Source of the DNA: Ilyomonas sp965247435
Lineage (GTDB): Bacteria > Bacteroidota > Bacteroidia > Chitinophagales > Chitinophagaceae
DNA length: 64,000 nucleotides
NCBI GenBank assembly: GCA_965247435.1
Contig: OZ252019.1
Coordinates: 4,836,001 to 4,900,000, forward strand
Direction of reading: 5' to 3'
Position 1 is the stretch's first letter. Each line of letters opens with the position of its first letter. This document shows, in pieces, positions 44,769 through 52,783 of the stretch. The translations under genes were made by a program, and so were the position numbers. The notes below the pieces were generated by a model. It had not been told where the DNA came from. It searched no databases and worked only from the letters and a program-made list of their open reading frames with translations.

Positions 44769-45593
44769 CTAATCCATCACTTTATTCTTCCTGAAGTATT
44801 CTTTAAAGAAAAGCAACTGGTATTTTACGGAGTTGTTCCAGTAGTTCCATTCATGGCCGCCGGGCCGCTCGATGTAATCGTGGCTGATCTTTTTATCTGT
44901 TAGCTTCTGATGCAGGTTCCGGTTTACGGTTAGGAAGAAATCATCCACGCCGCAATCAAACACAATAGCCAGTTCATTGTTTTGCAACTGGTCAACCACA
45001 TTAATAACGGTGTTTTTATTCCAATTATCGGCGTGGGTTGCAAAATCACCGAGGTCTTTTTTAATGTCCCAGTTATCGGGGAAAGGCCGGAAGTCCACCC
45101 CACCACTCATACTGCCAGCCGCGCCAAAAAAATCTTTATGGCGAACAGCTAAGTAAAGCGCGCCATGGCCGCCCATGCTTAAACCGGTGATCGCTCTGGC
45201 TTTGCGGTCGGCAACCGTTCTGTAATGCGCATCAATGTATTCCGGAATTTCAATAGCAACATCTGTTTCATACTTTATACTGCTGTCCACCGGGCTATCA
45301 AAATACCAACTGCCGTAGGCGCCATCAGGACAAACCACCAGCATTTTATTCTCATCTACTGTCTTTAGCAGGTCCGGCGCCATGCTCACCCAGTTGCTAT
45401 AGTTGCCGCTATAGCCATGCAGCAGATAAACAACCGGAAAGTGTTTGGCTTTATTTGTATAAGCATCCGGTTTTATTACTACGCATTTTACATTCTTATG
45501 CATACTGTTGCTGTAGATGATCGCGGTATCTACGGTTGCGGCCTGCAGTGCAACGAGCGCAAAGAAGAAGACGGTGGTGAATATAATTTTCAT
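44769..45593 (-). CDS. Secreted esterase of the alpha/beta-hydrolase fold
   Basis: A 274-aa exported esterase of the esterase D/acetylxylan-esterase type, likely removing acyl groups from carbohydrates. The start at 45593 gives a signal peptide (MKIIFTTVFFFALVALQAAT); a longer frame from 45677 would place 28 polar residues before it. The nucleophile is in GLSMGGHGALYLA, the oxyanion region in PVVYLLHGYSGNYSNW, the acid in FDCGVDDFF and the His in RPGGHEWNYW. It fits as the accessory enzyme of the sugar locus. Confidence 0.88.
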   Translation of the reverse strand: MKIIFTTVFFFALVALQAATVDTAIIYSNSMHKNVKCVVIKPDAYTNKAKHFPVVYLLHGYSGNYSNWVSMAPDLLKTVDENKMLVVCPDGAYGSWYFDSPVDSSIKYETDVAIEIPEYIDAHYRTVADRKARAITGLSMGGHGALYLAVRHKDFFGAAGSMSGGVDFRPFPDNWDIKKDLGDFATHADNWNKNTVINVVDQLQNNELAIVFDCGVDDFFLTVNRNLHQKLTDKKISHDYIERPGGHEWNYWNNSVKYQLLFFKEYFRKNKVMD

Positions 45594-45920
45594 ACGGTAT
45601 AACAATCGAAAGTTGCTAATATGCCTGTTGATGAGTGAACGTTTAGCAGGTCTGTGCAATGTATCTTTTAAAAGCATATAAGTATGTTGTCAAAATTAGA
45701 TAAACTCAAATTAGTATGGTAATTCGCTCCGCCGTAGTATTACTGCCGTTCCATTCACAGCAGTACGTCACATCAGGGCGCTTCAGGAAAATGTGCTGTA
45801 TATCGTTTTCCGGTAGCTTTTTCGTTCCCACTTCTACAAAAAAGAACAATAAACAATTGACAATAAGTAACAGATAATTTTGACGATCTACTAAAGTAGC
45901 AGGCTATTGCCGTTTAATCG
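45594..45920. other. Intergenic region with a coding-like repeat fragment
   Basis: On the minus strand 45712-45900 reads without stop through LLFFFVEVGTKKLPEND and HIFLKRPDVTYCCEWNG to a TGA, with no start codon. Part of it resembles, at DNA and peptide level, the fragment IVLFLVESKELSE at 17210-17290. It is probably an interspersed repeat or a gene relic. Confidence 0.4.
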
Positions 45921-46124
45921 TTATTCCGCTTCCTCCAAAATTTCCTGCACCCGCCCGATCTGGCCGTCTTCGAGGCGCACCTTGATGCCGCGGTGATGCT
46001 TTGGCGAAGGCGTGAGTATGTCTTTGACAATGCCTTCGGTGAGTATGCCGCTGCGCTGGTCTTTTTTAAGAATAATGTTCACCAGCAGGCCGCGTTTGAT
46101 ATTTGCCCTGATTGTTCCGTCCAT
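45921..46124 (-). CDS. ywbE: YwbE family protein
   Basis: A 67-aa protein of the YwbE (DUF2196) family, function unknown, small and soluble. RANIKRGLLVNIILKKDQRS, GIVKDILTPSPKHHRGIKVR and the closing DGQIGRVQEI cover the whole family domain. It is monocistronic, between repeat-rich intergenic stretches. Confidence 0.88.
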   Translation of the reverse strand: MDGTIRANIKRGLLVNIILKKDQRSGILTEGIVKDILTPSPKHHRGIKVRLEDGQIGRVQEILEEAE

Positions 46125-46761
46125 TGTTGCGTTTTAAGAGCAAAGTACGTTTGTTTCCTGTTCATTTTCGGCTGTTGTGTATGAATGTATGGTAGCTTAT
46201 TGCTGATAACAGGTAATGGCAGCGCCTTATGTTTACAGGCTAAAGGTATTTAACCCATAGCGCTGTGTATAGCGCCGGGCGCCTTTCCAATTGTTGTTTC
46301 GTTTATATGGCTTCGGCAGGCAGAAACATAACAGGTAGTCGGACGAAAATGTGTACGTTCAATTCTTATCTTTCTTTTGCCTTGATGCAAAAGCAACCGG
46401 AATAAGCGGTTGCGTAAAAAAACGAAAGGAAACAGGTTTGTTCCGGCATCTACTTTGGGAAAATTTTTTATAGGCCTCCCTGAGATGCTTTTTCTTGCGA
46501 ACGCCAACACTAACGTTAAGTTACATCTTTATTTTCGGATAGATTATCTGGATAATCTTCCAGACAGCGGTAGTGTCTGGCGGCCGGCTATCCTTTAAAA
46601 CACGACAGTTGCAACTACGCCACTGCAATCCGTTTATCGGTATATCTTTAGCCGGTCTTTCCTATCCATATTATAGCGGAAAGCAATTTGTTACCAACCA
46701 AACACAGGACCGGCAAAAAACAATTGTTATTGACGCTTCTATCATTACCAAAAAGTACCAC
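46125..46761. other. Intergenic region with interspersed repeat
   Basis: No gene is supported; a frame continuous with the acyltransferase starts at 46573, but its first 63 codons lack protein character and a better start is at 46762. A copy of the CTTGATGCAAAAG/GCAACCGGAATAAG repeat family occupies 46366-46480. Confidence 0.5.
46366..46480. repeat. Interspersed repeat with GCAACCGGAATAAG, copy 3
   Basis: TTTTGCCTTGATGCAAAAG, CAACCGGAATAAGCGGTTGC, then GGAAACAGGTTTGTTCC. The inverse complement of 61805-61925 matches over about 60 bases with few changes. Confidence 0.65.
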
Positions 46762-47886
46762 ATGCAGCCACCAGCTAAAAAAGCCACCATCAGCTACATA
46801 GACAACCTGCGCGTGTTAATGACGGTATTGGTGGTGCTGCACCATACGGTAATAGCCTATGGCGGGCCCGGCGGCTGGTACTATACTGACAAAACAACCA
46901 ATGCGCCGGCACTCATTGCCATGACCCTTTTTGTGGCCACCAACCAGGCTTTTTTTATGGGCTTTTTCTTTTTCCTCTCTGCCCTGTTTACAGAGCCTTC
47001 CTATATAAAAAAAGGTGCCGGCCGATTTGTGCTGGACCGCCTGAAACGGCTGGGCATCCCGATCCTTTTTTATTCCTTCGTGCTTTCGCCGGTACTCAAT
47101 TTTATCATTTACCGCTATGGCCGGCACCAGGAAGCCACTTTTATGCAATACCTGGGCGGGTACGACGATTGGCTCGATCCGGGAGTGCTGTGGTTTGTGG
47201 TAGCCCTGCTCTTGTTTACCCTTGTATATGTGGCGGTTAAACAGGTGTATAAAATGGGACAGCCAGCGCCCGGGCCTTTTCCCTCCAACAAGGCTATCCT
47301 GTTATTCGCGCTGGGTTTAGGCATCGCCAGCTACCTCGTGCGGATTGTGTTCCCGGTGGGTTGGGTGCTCCACCCGCTCGGGTTCCAGTTGGCCCATTTT
47401 CCGCAGTACATCGCCCTTTTTATATTGGGTATTGTTGCCAGCCGGCGGGGCTGGCTCCGCCCTATAGATAGTAAAAAGGGCAGGCGCTGGATCATCACCG
47501 CGCTGCTATTGGTGCTGGTAGTTTTCCCGCTGATGTTTGTATTGATTCACAGCCCTATCGAGACCTTTAGCGGGAGAGGCACATGGCAGTCGCTGCTCGC
47601 TGCGGTGTGGGAACAGTTAACCGGCATTTCCATTATGGTTGGTTTAACTGCGCTGGCACAACACCGGTGGAACTATACGACGCCCTTTTTGAAAAGGGGG
47701 GCACGCGCGGCCTATACCACGTATATTTTTCATCCCGTTGTAGTGGTGGGCATTTGCCTCCTGCTTACACCGTGGGCGATAGACCCGGCTTTTAAATTAC
47801 TGCTTGCGGCACCGGCGGGCGTGCTTATATCGTTTAGCATTGCAGGCTTATTGGTGAAAATTCCCTTAGTGAAGGAGGTAGTTTAA
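46762..47886 (+). CDS. Acyltransferase 3 family membrane protein
   Basis: A 374-aa inner-membrane protein with about ten hydrophobic helices, of the family that transfers acyl groups to sugars or peptidoglycan. The start is set at the ATG 46762 because SYIDNLRVLMTVLVVLHHT is the normal N-terminal helix with the family histidine pair. FFFLSALFTEPSYIKKGAGR and DPGVLWFVVALLLF follow as expected. The target molecule is unknown. A REP palindrome starts right after its stop and may end transcription. Confidence 0.87.
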   Translation: MQPPAKKATISYIDNLRVLMTVLVVLHHTVIAYGGPGGWYYTDKTTNAPALIAMTLFVATNQAFFMGFFFFLSALFTEPSYIKKGAGRFVLDRLKRLGIPILFYSFVLSPVLNFIIYRYGRHQEATFMQYLGGYDDWLDPGVLWFVVALLLFTLVYVAVKQVYKMGQPAPGPFPSNKAILLFALGLGIASYLVRIVFPVGWVLHPLGFQLAHFPQYIALFILGIVASRRGWLRPIDSKKGRRWIITALLLVLVVFPLMFVLIHSPIETFSGRGTWQSLLAAVWEQLTGISIMVGLTALAQHRWNYTTPFLKRGARAAYTTYIFHPVVVVGICLLLTPWAIDPAFKLLLAAPAGVLISFSIAGLLVKIPLVKEVV

Positions 47887-47888
47887 AG

Positions 47889-47925
47889 TTAGGTATCTGA
47901 CACTTCTAAAGTGTCTGATACCTAA
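47889..47925. repeat. TTAGGTATCTGACACTT REP hairpin
   Basis: 17-bp arms with one mismatch and a CTA loop. It is nearly identical to 48013-48049 and related to 48660-48696. It begins three bases after the acyltransferase stop. Confidence 0.85.
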
Positions 47926-48012
47926 CACACCTGCTGCCAACGTGTATCTTTAAAACAAAGTGAGACAATTCCATTGTGTGGTTATCTATCCGCTACAGCG
48001 GAATGTTGGAAA

Positions 48013-48049
48013 ATAAGTATCTGACACTTCTAAAGTGTCTGATACCTAA
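48013..48049. repeat. REP hairpin 3' of RAYT 2
   Basis: TAAGTATCTGACACTT, loop CTA, and AAGTGTCTGATACCTAA. It ends five bases from the 3' end of the RAYT gene. Confidence 0.85.
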
Positions 48050-48054
48050 CGCAA

Positions 48055-48645
48055 TTACTCAAAAATCATCTTTATATTGTTATCAGAAATCACTGAATAG
48101 GATTCTTCATAAAAATGCCGGTTATCCAAATCCAATAATTCTGCTGCCAGTTCTTTATTACAAATGGTTCCGTTTCTTTTGTTGATATAATCCGGAAAAG
48201 AAGAGAATTCCCAATCCTCCATTTTTGGTACAAGCCCTGCGGTATAAGGGTTCTGGTGGATATAATGAAAAGCGGTGAGCGCGTAACTTCCCTTCTGATC
48301 ACTTACGCATTTTGCTTTGGTTTTTTGCTGAAACAGGTTGCCTGTAAAGGCCTGTTGTTTTTGAATTCCTTTGGTATAACTGCTTAATAGCAGCCGGATA
48401 CCTTCGGTAAGCTGCTGCGCAGGAATAATGGTGTTTGTAAGAAACATGGCCGATTGCTCCGTGGTATAAATTAAAAAGTGAAAATGATTGGGCATCAAAC
48501 ACCAGTTGAGTATAGAACAGCGCGGTACTATATATTTTCTGACCTTGTGTAAGAAATACAGGTAATTGTCGCGGCTAAAGAAAATGGGTTGCTGCTGGTT
48601 GCCGCGATTGTAAATGTGATAGATGGTATTGGGTTGAAAGTTCAT
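48055..48645 (-). CDS. REP-associated tyrosine transposase (RAYT), copy 2
   Basis: A 196-aa Y1/HUH nuclease. The opening NTIYHIYNRGNQQQPIFFS is typical, the HUH motif is in CLMPNHFHFLIY (HFH, residues 54-56), the tyrosine nucleophile is probably Y128 in AFHYIHQNPYTAGL, and WEFSSFPDYI follows. It differs strongly from RAYT 1 and sits with a different palindrome family: hairpins of the TATCTGACACTT type end five bases from its stop and begin 15 bases from its start. It probably recognises and mobilises these hairpins. The gene looks intact. Confidence 0.9.
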   Translation of the reverse strand: MNFQPNTIYHIYNRGNQQQPIFFSRDNYLYFLHKVRKYIVPRCSILNWCLMPNHFHFLIYTTEQSAMFLTNTIIPAQQLTEGIRLLLSSYTKGIQKQQAFTGNLFQQKTKAKCVSDQKGSYALTAFHYIHQNPYTAGLVPKMEDWEFSSFPDYINKRNGTICNKELAAELLDLDNRHFYEESYSVISDNNIKMIFE

Positions 48646-48659
48646 GCAATAAATATAGT

Positions 48660-48696
48660 ATAGGTGTCAGACACTACAAAAGTGTCTGACACCTAT
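48660..48696. repeat. REP hairpin 5' of RAYT 2
   Basis: ATAGGTGTCAGACACTA, loop CAA, and a 17-bp complementary arm with one mismatch. It lies in the leader of the RAYT gene. Half of the same motif (GATAGGTGTCTGACATTT) occurs alone near 49898. Confidence 0.85.
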
Positions 48697-48709
48697 ACCT
48701 ACGCCGCAC

Positions 48710-49012
48710 CTACAGTTGCATAGCTCCTTCGATGCTGTCTTTGAGTGCGCCGGACGCTTCATCGAAGAGTGTATCTTTTACTTTCTTGGAAGCCTTATTA
48801 TCATTCGACTTTTTAATGGTTGCCCGGATAGGATCGAGCGCCTCGAATAGCGGTATGACCTGCTGCTCATACTGCTTATCGGCCTCTAATTGTTGCAGCA
48901 GCTCTTCGTATGCATCAAGGATGCTGTATATTTCCTTTACATTGTCGGCCGTATGCCGCCGGGGAATCCGGTCAAACAGCTCCTGCAGGCTTTCTTTAAT
49001 TTCCTTATTCAT
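48710..49012 (-). CDS. Small hypothetical helical protein
   Basis: A 100-aa protein, not recognised. It is almost all helix, acidic and basic residues alternating (IKESLQELFDRIPRRH, AYEELLQQLEADKQYEQQV), likely a coiled coil; no signal peptide or membrane segment. The frame is clean and ends 13 bases before the REP hairpin. The regular composition supports a real gene, but nothing indicates its function. Confidence 0.55.
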   Translation of the reverse strand: MNKEIKESLQELFDRIPRRHTADNVKEIYSILDAYEELLQQLEADKQYEQQVIPLFEALDPIRATIKKSNDNKASKKVKDTLFDEASGALKDSIEGAMQL

Positions 49013-49372
49013 TGGGTAGTATTGAGTACGGCAAAGGTACGGATGATGGGGATTGGAGAAGAGCGGGCGCCCGGGAGTATCGAGGCGGTTATTGCTAAAT
49101 TACTGCGATGCGTTTTTGACGGTTAAATATTTTCACAAAATGTTGTTAGCGCAGCTTTGCGGAGGTTATGCCCTTAATAGATTGTCCTGCTTAACTTTTA
49201 CTGGTGCAATGATATTGCGCTGCAACTTTTCAATATGCCGTAAACGCTGCCACCAAAATATCCTGTTGCTGCAGGTTGACCTGTTAGTTTAAGTGACAGG
49301 GACTTAGCAGCTACCTTCTGTGCATGTCGTTCTGTTTTGTTATCTTTAAAGTTGAATAAATCAATTACCGGT
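49013..49372. other. Intergenic region, nothing recognised
   Basis: About 360 bases between divergent genes. No repeat family seen elsewhere in the window, no hairpin of note and no convincing small frame were found. Confidence 0.5.
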
Positions 49373-49900
49373 ATGGGTTTATCCATTCATTACAGCGGCA
49401 GCATAAAAGACAAGGTGCTGATACCGCAGTTGACGGAAGAAGTACAGGAAATATGCACGATTCTTAACTGGCGCTGGCAGCTCACCAAAGAAGAACACAT
49501 TAAAGGCATCTCCTTTACGCCACCGGAATGCGAAACGCTTTGCCTTACGTTTTCCGAAAGTGGCGAACTGGTTTCAAGAATCAAACTACTGTACCATATT
49601 CAGCCTCCTACTGTTATCTCTGTAAAAACACAATATGCCGGTATAGAGATACATATAGCCATCATTAAACTATTGAAATACCTGTCGGGGCGTTACTTTA
49701 CCTCGTTTGAATTGAATGATGAAGGCGGCTATTGGGAAAGTGGTGATGAAACAGTGCTGGGCAAGCAATTTGACCAGTATAATGGTTTACTTACTGTCGT
49801 GCAGACTGCACTTCTCCATTTTAAAAGCGACGTAAGTGATACGCCGCAATCCCTCGCAGACCGGTTAGAACAATTTTTAAAGGAACAATGGAAAGGATAG
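49373..49900 (+). CDS. Hypothetical protein
   Basis: A 175-aa soluble protein, not recognised. The ATG at 49373 (GLSIHYSGSIKDKVLIPQL) is preferred to an upstream alternative codon at 49337. IHYSG...LIPQLTEEVQEICTILNW is followed by beta strands and a YFTSFELNDEGGYWESGDE segment, then a helical tail (SLADRLEQFLKEQWKG). It could be a small cytoplasmic protein of a Bacteroidota-specific family. It lies between the RAYT block and the defence island, with no operon partner. Confidence 0.65.
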   Translation: MGLSIHYSGSIKDKVLIPQLTEEVQEICTILNWRWQLTKEEHIKGISFTPPECETLCLTFSESGELVSRIKLLYHIQPPTVISVKTQYAGIEIHIAIIKLLKYLSGRYFTSFELNDEGGYWESGDETVLGKQFDQYNGLLTVVQTALLHFKSDVSDTPQSLADRLEQFLKEQWKG

Positions 49901-50046
49901 GTGTCTGACATTTGCTCTACTTCTAAATGCTAAGTACCTCATTAAGCTTAATAACGAAGTTTCACAACTGATACAAGCTATTTTCCTGTTATAATTGAGA
50001 GTACTTCTGCTTACACCTTTTCAAAAAATACCGTTGGAAGATAAAG

Positions 50047-50082
50047 AATAAAAAACTGAAGATTAATCTTCGGTTTTTTATT
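50047..50082 (-). terminator. Terminator of the defence operon
   Basis: AATAAAAAACTGAAGATT with its complement (one mismatch), a compact hairpin with A/T-runs on both sides, overlapping the last bases of the gene at 50081. It ends the minus-strand operon and could also work on the plus strand. Confidence 0.75.
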
Positions 50083-50470
50083 AAGCGGGAAGTAATTCGT
50101 AAGGATTTGCAATTGTTTTTCGTCCAAATCGCTTTAGCAATTGTACTTCACTTTCCTGGTTAATTTTTTCTTTCTGTATAATTTCCTGTACCGCGGGTTG
50201 CTTTAATCCCGGAATACGAATTAAGAAAAAAGGCCACAATGTATTACGACGATAAATCTTGTTTAAGTCTGGAAACCCTACAATATGATTGTATTCGTTT
50301 TTGTGCCCCTTAAATTCATCTGTATAAGAAAAGCTCCACTCACCATCATCATACTTCAGAACACCTAAATTAATGTTATCAACTTTTAAAATAAATGTTC
50401 CAATCTCAGCTTTAGGAGTAATGGTCAAATTGTCATCTCCTTTACTAAACCACTTCTTAAAATTCAACAT
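50081..50470 (-). CDS. HipA N-subdomain protein (HipS-like)
   Basis: A 129-aa protein matching the N-terminal subdomain of HipA as a separate gene: GVLKYDDGEWSFSYTDEF, HIVGFPDLNKIYR and LWPFFLIRIPGLKQPAV. In HipBST systems the same subdomain, HipS, is the antitoxin of kinase HipT. The ATG follows directly on the TAG of the kinase gene, with a perfect AGGAGG six bases upstream, rare in Bacteroidota and consistent with high, coupled expression. It is the last gene of the operon. Confidence 0.8.
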   Translation of the reverse strand: MLNFKKWFSKGDDNLTITPKAEIGTFILKVDNINLGVLKYDDGEWSFSYTDEFKGHKNEYNHIVGFPDLNKIYRRNTLWPFFLIRIPGLKQPAVQEIIQKEKINQESEVQLLKRFGRKTIANPYELLPA

Positions 50471-51481
50471 CTACAACCTCCTTATTTTTTTAAACCTGTG
50501 ATTTAATACATATGTCGTTAAATCCTTTCGCTCTTTAATAAAAAACAGATAAAACTCCTTATTTAGCATTTTTAATACCTTATTCTCATTTTCTTCTGAA
50601 GAAAGCTCGTTTACTATCTTTTTATATAAAGGATTATCGTTTTTAATAAATCCGATCAGCTCGAAATGATTAGCCTTTTTATTGTTCTCTAAACTGATTC
50701 TGGGACTTGCATCCTCAATATATCTTTCAACTTTCCTGCCACCCAGAATGGCTGACTCTTTCTGTCGTACAATGTTTACATCACTCCAATTCCAAAGCAA
50801 ACCTCTTGCAGAATCGAAAACAGGAGAGAACATAGGTATTTGCTTATTCTTCTTCTTGTTTGCAATAACACCCCAGTTGTAAAAATGCCTGTCATTGTTA
50901 CCTGTTAAGGCATCAAAAGTAAGCATTTTGATAAAGGCGATTAAAATGTCCGGATAGGCCGAAGGAAAAACCTCTGTGATTGCTTCTTTTACAAATTGAA
51001 AAGTGAATAACTCTCTTGCGGTTGAAATGTCATTTGCAATCTGCTCCGCTAACGGCATGTCTTCTAAATGTTCACCACATATATCTGCACCATGAATTAA
51101 CTGCTCGTCAGCATTCATAAAATATTCGCTAAGAAATCGTATTTGTCCATTTGCTCTTACAAGTTTGACATTATTCATGTTCAGTTGTAAAACCTGCCCT
51201 ATCCGATTAATCATATATTCGATTACTGACTCGTGCGGATACCATTTCTCTGCTGTCTTAGCAATATACGAAGGCCATGTCCTGGTATTAATTTTTCGTA
51301 TACTACTGTCTTCTTCATAAATATATGCCCTGATAAACTCTTTGGGTGCATCGCCATCAAGCGGGAAACTTTTTACATGATAATTGCATTTTTTTAATTG
51401 AGGAATCAAATTAAAATTAAGTAAGCTGCCAGAAGAATTGACAGAGATTTCCTTTCTTAATCTGCTTTTAATGTCCCACAT
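50471..51481 (-). CDS. HipA-like serine/threonine kinase (HipT-like)
   Basis: A 336-aa kinase lacking the HipA N-subdomain, which is encoded separately next to it. The catalytic loop is DALTGNNDRHFYNW (residues 190-203), with the metal-binding Asp in PVFDSARGLLW (D223); the nucleotide-binding strand is WPSYIAKTAEKWYPHES. Members of this family phosphorylate tRNA synthetases or other translation factors and arrest growth. The usual HipB-type HTH gene is absent, and the gene order (kinase first, HipS-like second) is opposite to HipBST. It follows the GIY-YIG gene after 99 bases. Confidence 0.82.
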   Translation of the reverse strand: MWDIKSRLRKEISVNSSGSLLNFNLIPQLKKCNYHVKSFPLDGDAPKEFIRAYIYEEDSSIRKINTRTWPSYIAKTAEKWYPHESVIEYMINRIGQVLQLNMNNVKLVRANGQIRFLSEYFMNADEQLIHGADICGEHLEDMPLAEQIANDISTARELFTFQFVKEAITEVFPSAYPDILIAFIKMLTFDALTGNNDRHFYNWGVIANKKKNKQIPMFSPVFDSARGLLWNWSDVNIVRQKESAILGGRKVERYIEDASPRISLENNKKANHFELIGFIKNDNPLYKKIVNELSSEENENKVLKMLNKEFYLFFIKERKDLTTYVLNHRFKKIRRL

Positions 51482-51580
51482 TAGTCAATGATTAGTTAGA
51501 ATTATAAGATGCTTATTTTCTCTTCAATCTCATACACTTTTCCCTTTTCATGGGATAGTGCTGGAATATCAAAAATTAAG

Positions 51581-52783
51581 TTATTTACCTGAATACAATC
51601 TTTGATTATCCTTATCGTATTTATAGTTGATGATATTTCCGCTAATTAGCAAGTTAATAGCATCGTCAATAATTTTTAATGGCACAACAAACCATTCCCT
51701 TGGTGTAATGCGTTGCCCTTGTTCATTTTCTAAATCAACATTTAAGCAACTTTCCGCAAAGAATCTATGTATCAAGTTTTCAAAATTGCGGGTATTCATA
51801 TTATAGCAGTGATAAGTAGCAACAATTTCAACATCAGCGAAAAGAAAAGTGGCTTCTTTTGAAGCATTCTTTATTCTGTCTGGGACATTAGTTTCAGAAA
51901 ATCCAATCTTATATAAATCATTTAATTCTGAAATTTTGGGGTTTTTAGATTTCGATTTCAAAACATAAATCCAGCCACTTTGTAAATCTTCTTCGGAAAC
52001 TATATTCGCTTTTTGAACAAAATCATATTGTATTGATTCGTCGGTTTGAGTAATTAATTTTCCACTTTTTTGAATGGATTTACCTAACGACCTAAAAAGC
52101 ATATTAGACATTGTACCATTTTCAAAAATGGTTACAGTTCTACCATCAACCCTAAGTCTATCTCCAGATTTAAGATTTCTAACTTCTGATTCCAATTCTG
52201 CCGATTCCAGATACAGCATTATACCATCAAGTAAATAATAATTACCAATTAGAAGATTTTTTTCTATGTTTTCGAAATTCAAAAATTTTCGCTTCCCTGC
52301 TTTCAATTCAGCATGAACCTGCTGAAACATGGCTTCATATTTCTTGAACACATTTTCTGACATAGCCTGTCTTTGCGCTACGAAATCTGTTTCGGCTCTT
52401 TTATCTTGCTTAGGTGTGTGCTTAAATTCAAATATTGATATATCTGCATCCGTATCTAACAATCCCAAATCATCTTCTGCTACTATTTCTTCAAAAGTTT
52501 TTTTCTCCATTTCTACATAGCCCAACAAATCAAATCTGTCAAAAGGCTTTAATATTTTCTTCTTGCTTTCATCATTTCTAAAGCCTTTAAGTCTTGCCAG
52601 TAAATTATATTCCGACATGCTACCAGTTGACGGCTCCCGGTTATTCTTTTCAAAAAAGGTATTGATCTCTTCAAATGAATCAATCATTCGATCTTCATCA
52701 GTCTTAATAGCTGATGATTTCTCTTTGGCATTTAATAATCCAAAGTCATCATCATTAAAAATATCATCTAGGGTTTTAGACAT
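51581..52783 (-). CDS. GIY-YIG (T5orf172-type) nuclease of the defence operon
   Basis: A 400-aa probable endonuclease. The C-terminal third is a T5orf172/Mug113 GIY-YIG domain: GWIYVLKS (270-277), DLYKIGFSE (289-297), PDRIKNAS and the catalytic Glu in NFENLIHRFF (E335), then EWFVVPL. The N-terminal part is novel to me, with two acidic motifs NDDDFGLLN (10-18) and AEDDLGLLD (102-110) and a helical REPSTGSMSEYNLLARL segment. Its start overlaps the helicase stop by eight bases. It probably provides the cleavage that the methyltransferase has lost. Confidence 0.8.
   Translation of the reverse strand: MSKTLDDIFNDDDFGLLNAKEKSSAIKTDEDRMIDSFEEINTFFEKNNREPSTGSMSEYNLLARLKGFRNDESKKKILKPFDRFDLLGYVEMEKKTFEEIVAEDDLGLLDTDADISIFEFKHTPKQDKRAETDFVAQRQAMSENVFKKYEAMFQQVHAELKAGKRKFLNFENIEKNLLIGNYYLLDGIMLYLESAELESEVRNLKSGDRLRVDGRTVTIFENGTMSNMLFRSLGKSIQKSGKLITQTDESIQYDFVQKANIVSEEDLQSGWIYVLKSKSKNPKISELNDLYKIGFSETNVPDRIKNASKEATFLFADVEIVATYHCYNMNTRNFENLIHRFFAESCLNVDLENEQGQRITPREWFVVPLKIIDDAINLLISGNIINYKYDKDNQRLYSGK

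Noticed and set aside
46573..46761. Longer start for the acyltransferase at 46573
   Set aside because: The extra 63 codons are polar and aromatic without structure and precede the normal N-terminal membrane helix; the ATG at 46762 fits the family.
48299..48502. Minus-strand frame inside RAYT 2
   Set aside because: It lies in another frame of an intact HUH transposase gene.
47889..48696. Hairpins around RAYT 2 considered as simple terminators
   Set aside because: Near-identical long-arm hairpins occur three times, two of them within 15 bases of the ends of a REP-type transposase gene and one upstream of its start; a REP family explains this better, although termination may be a side effect.
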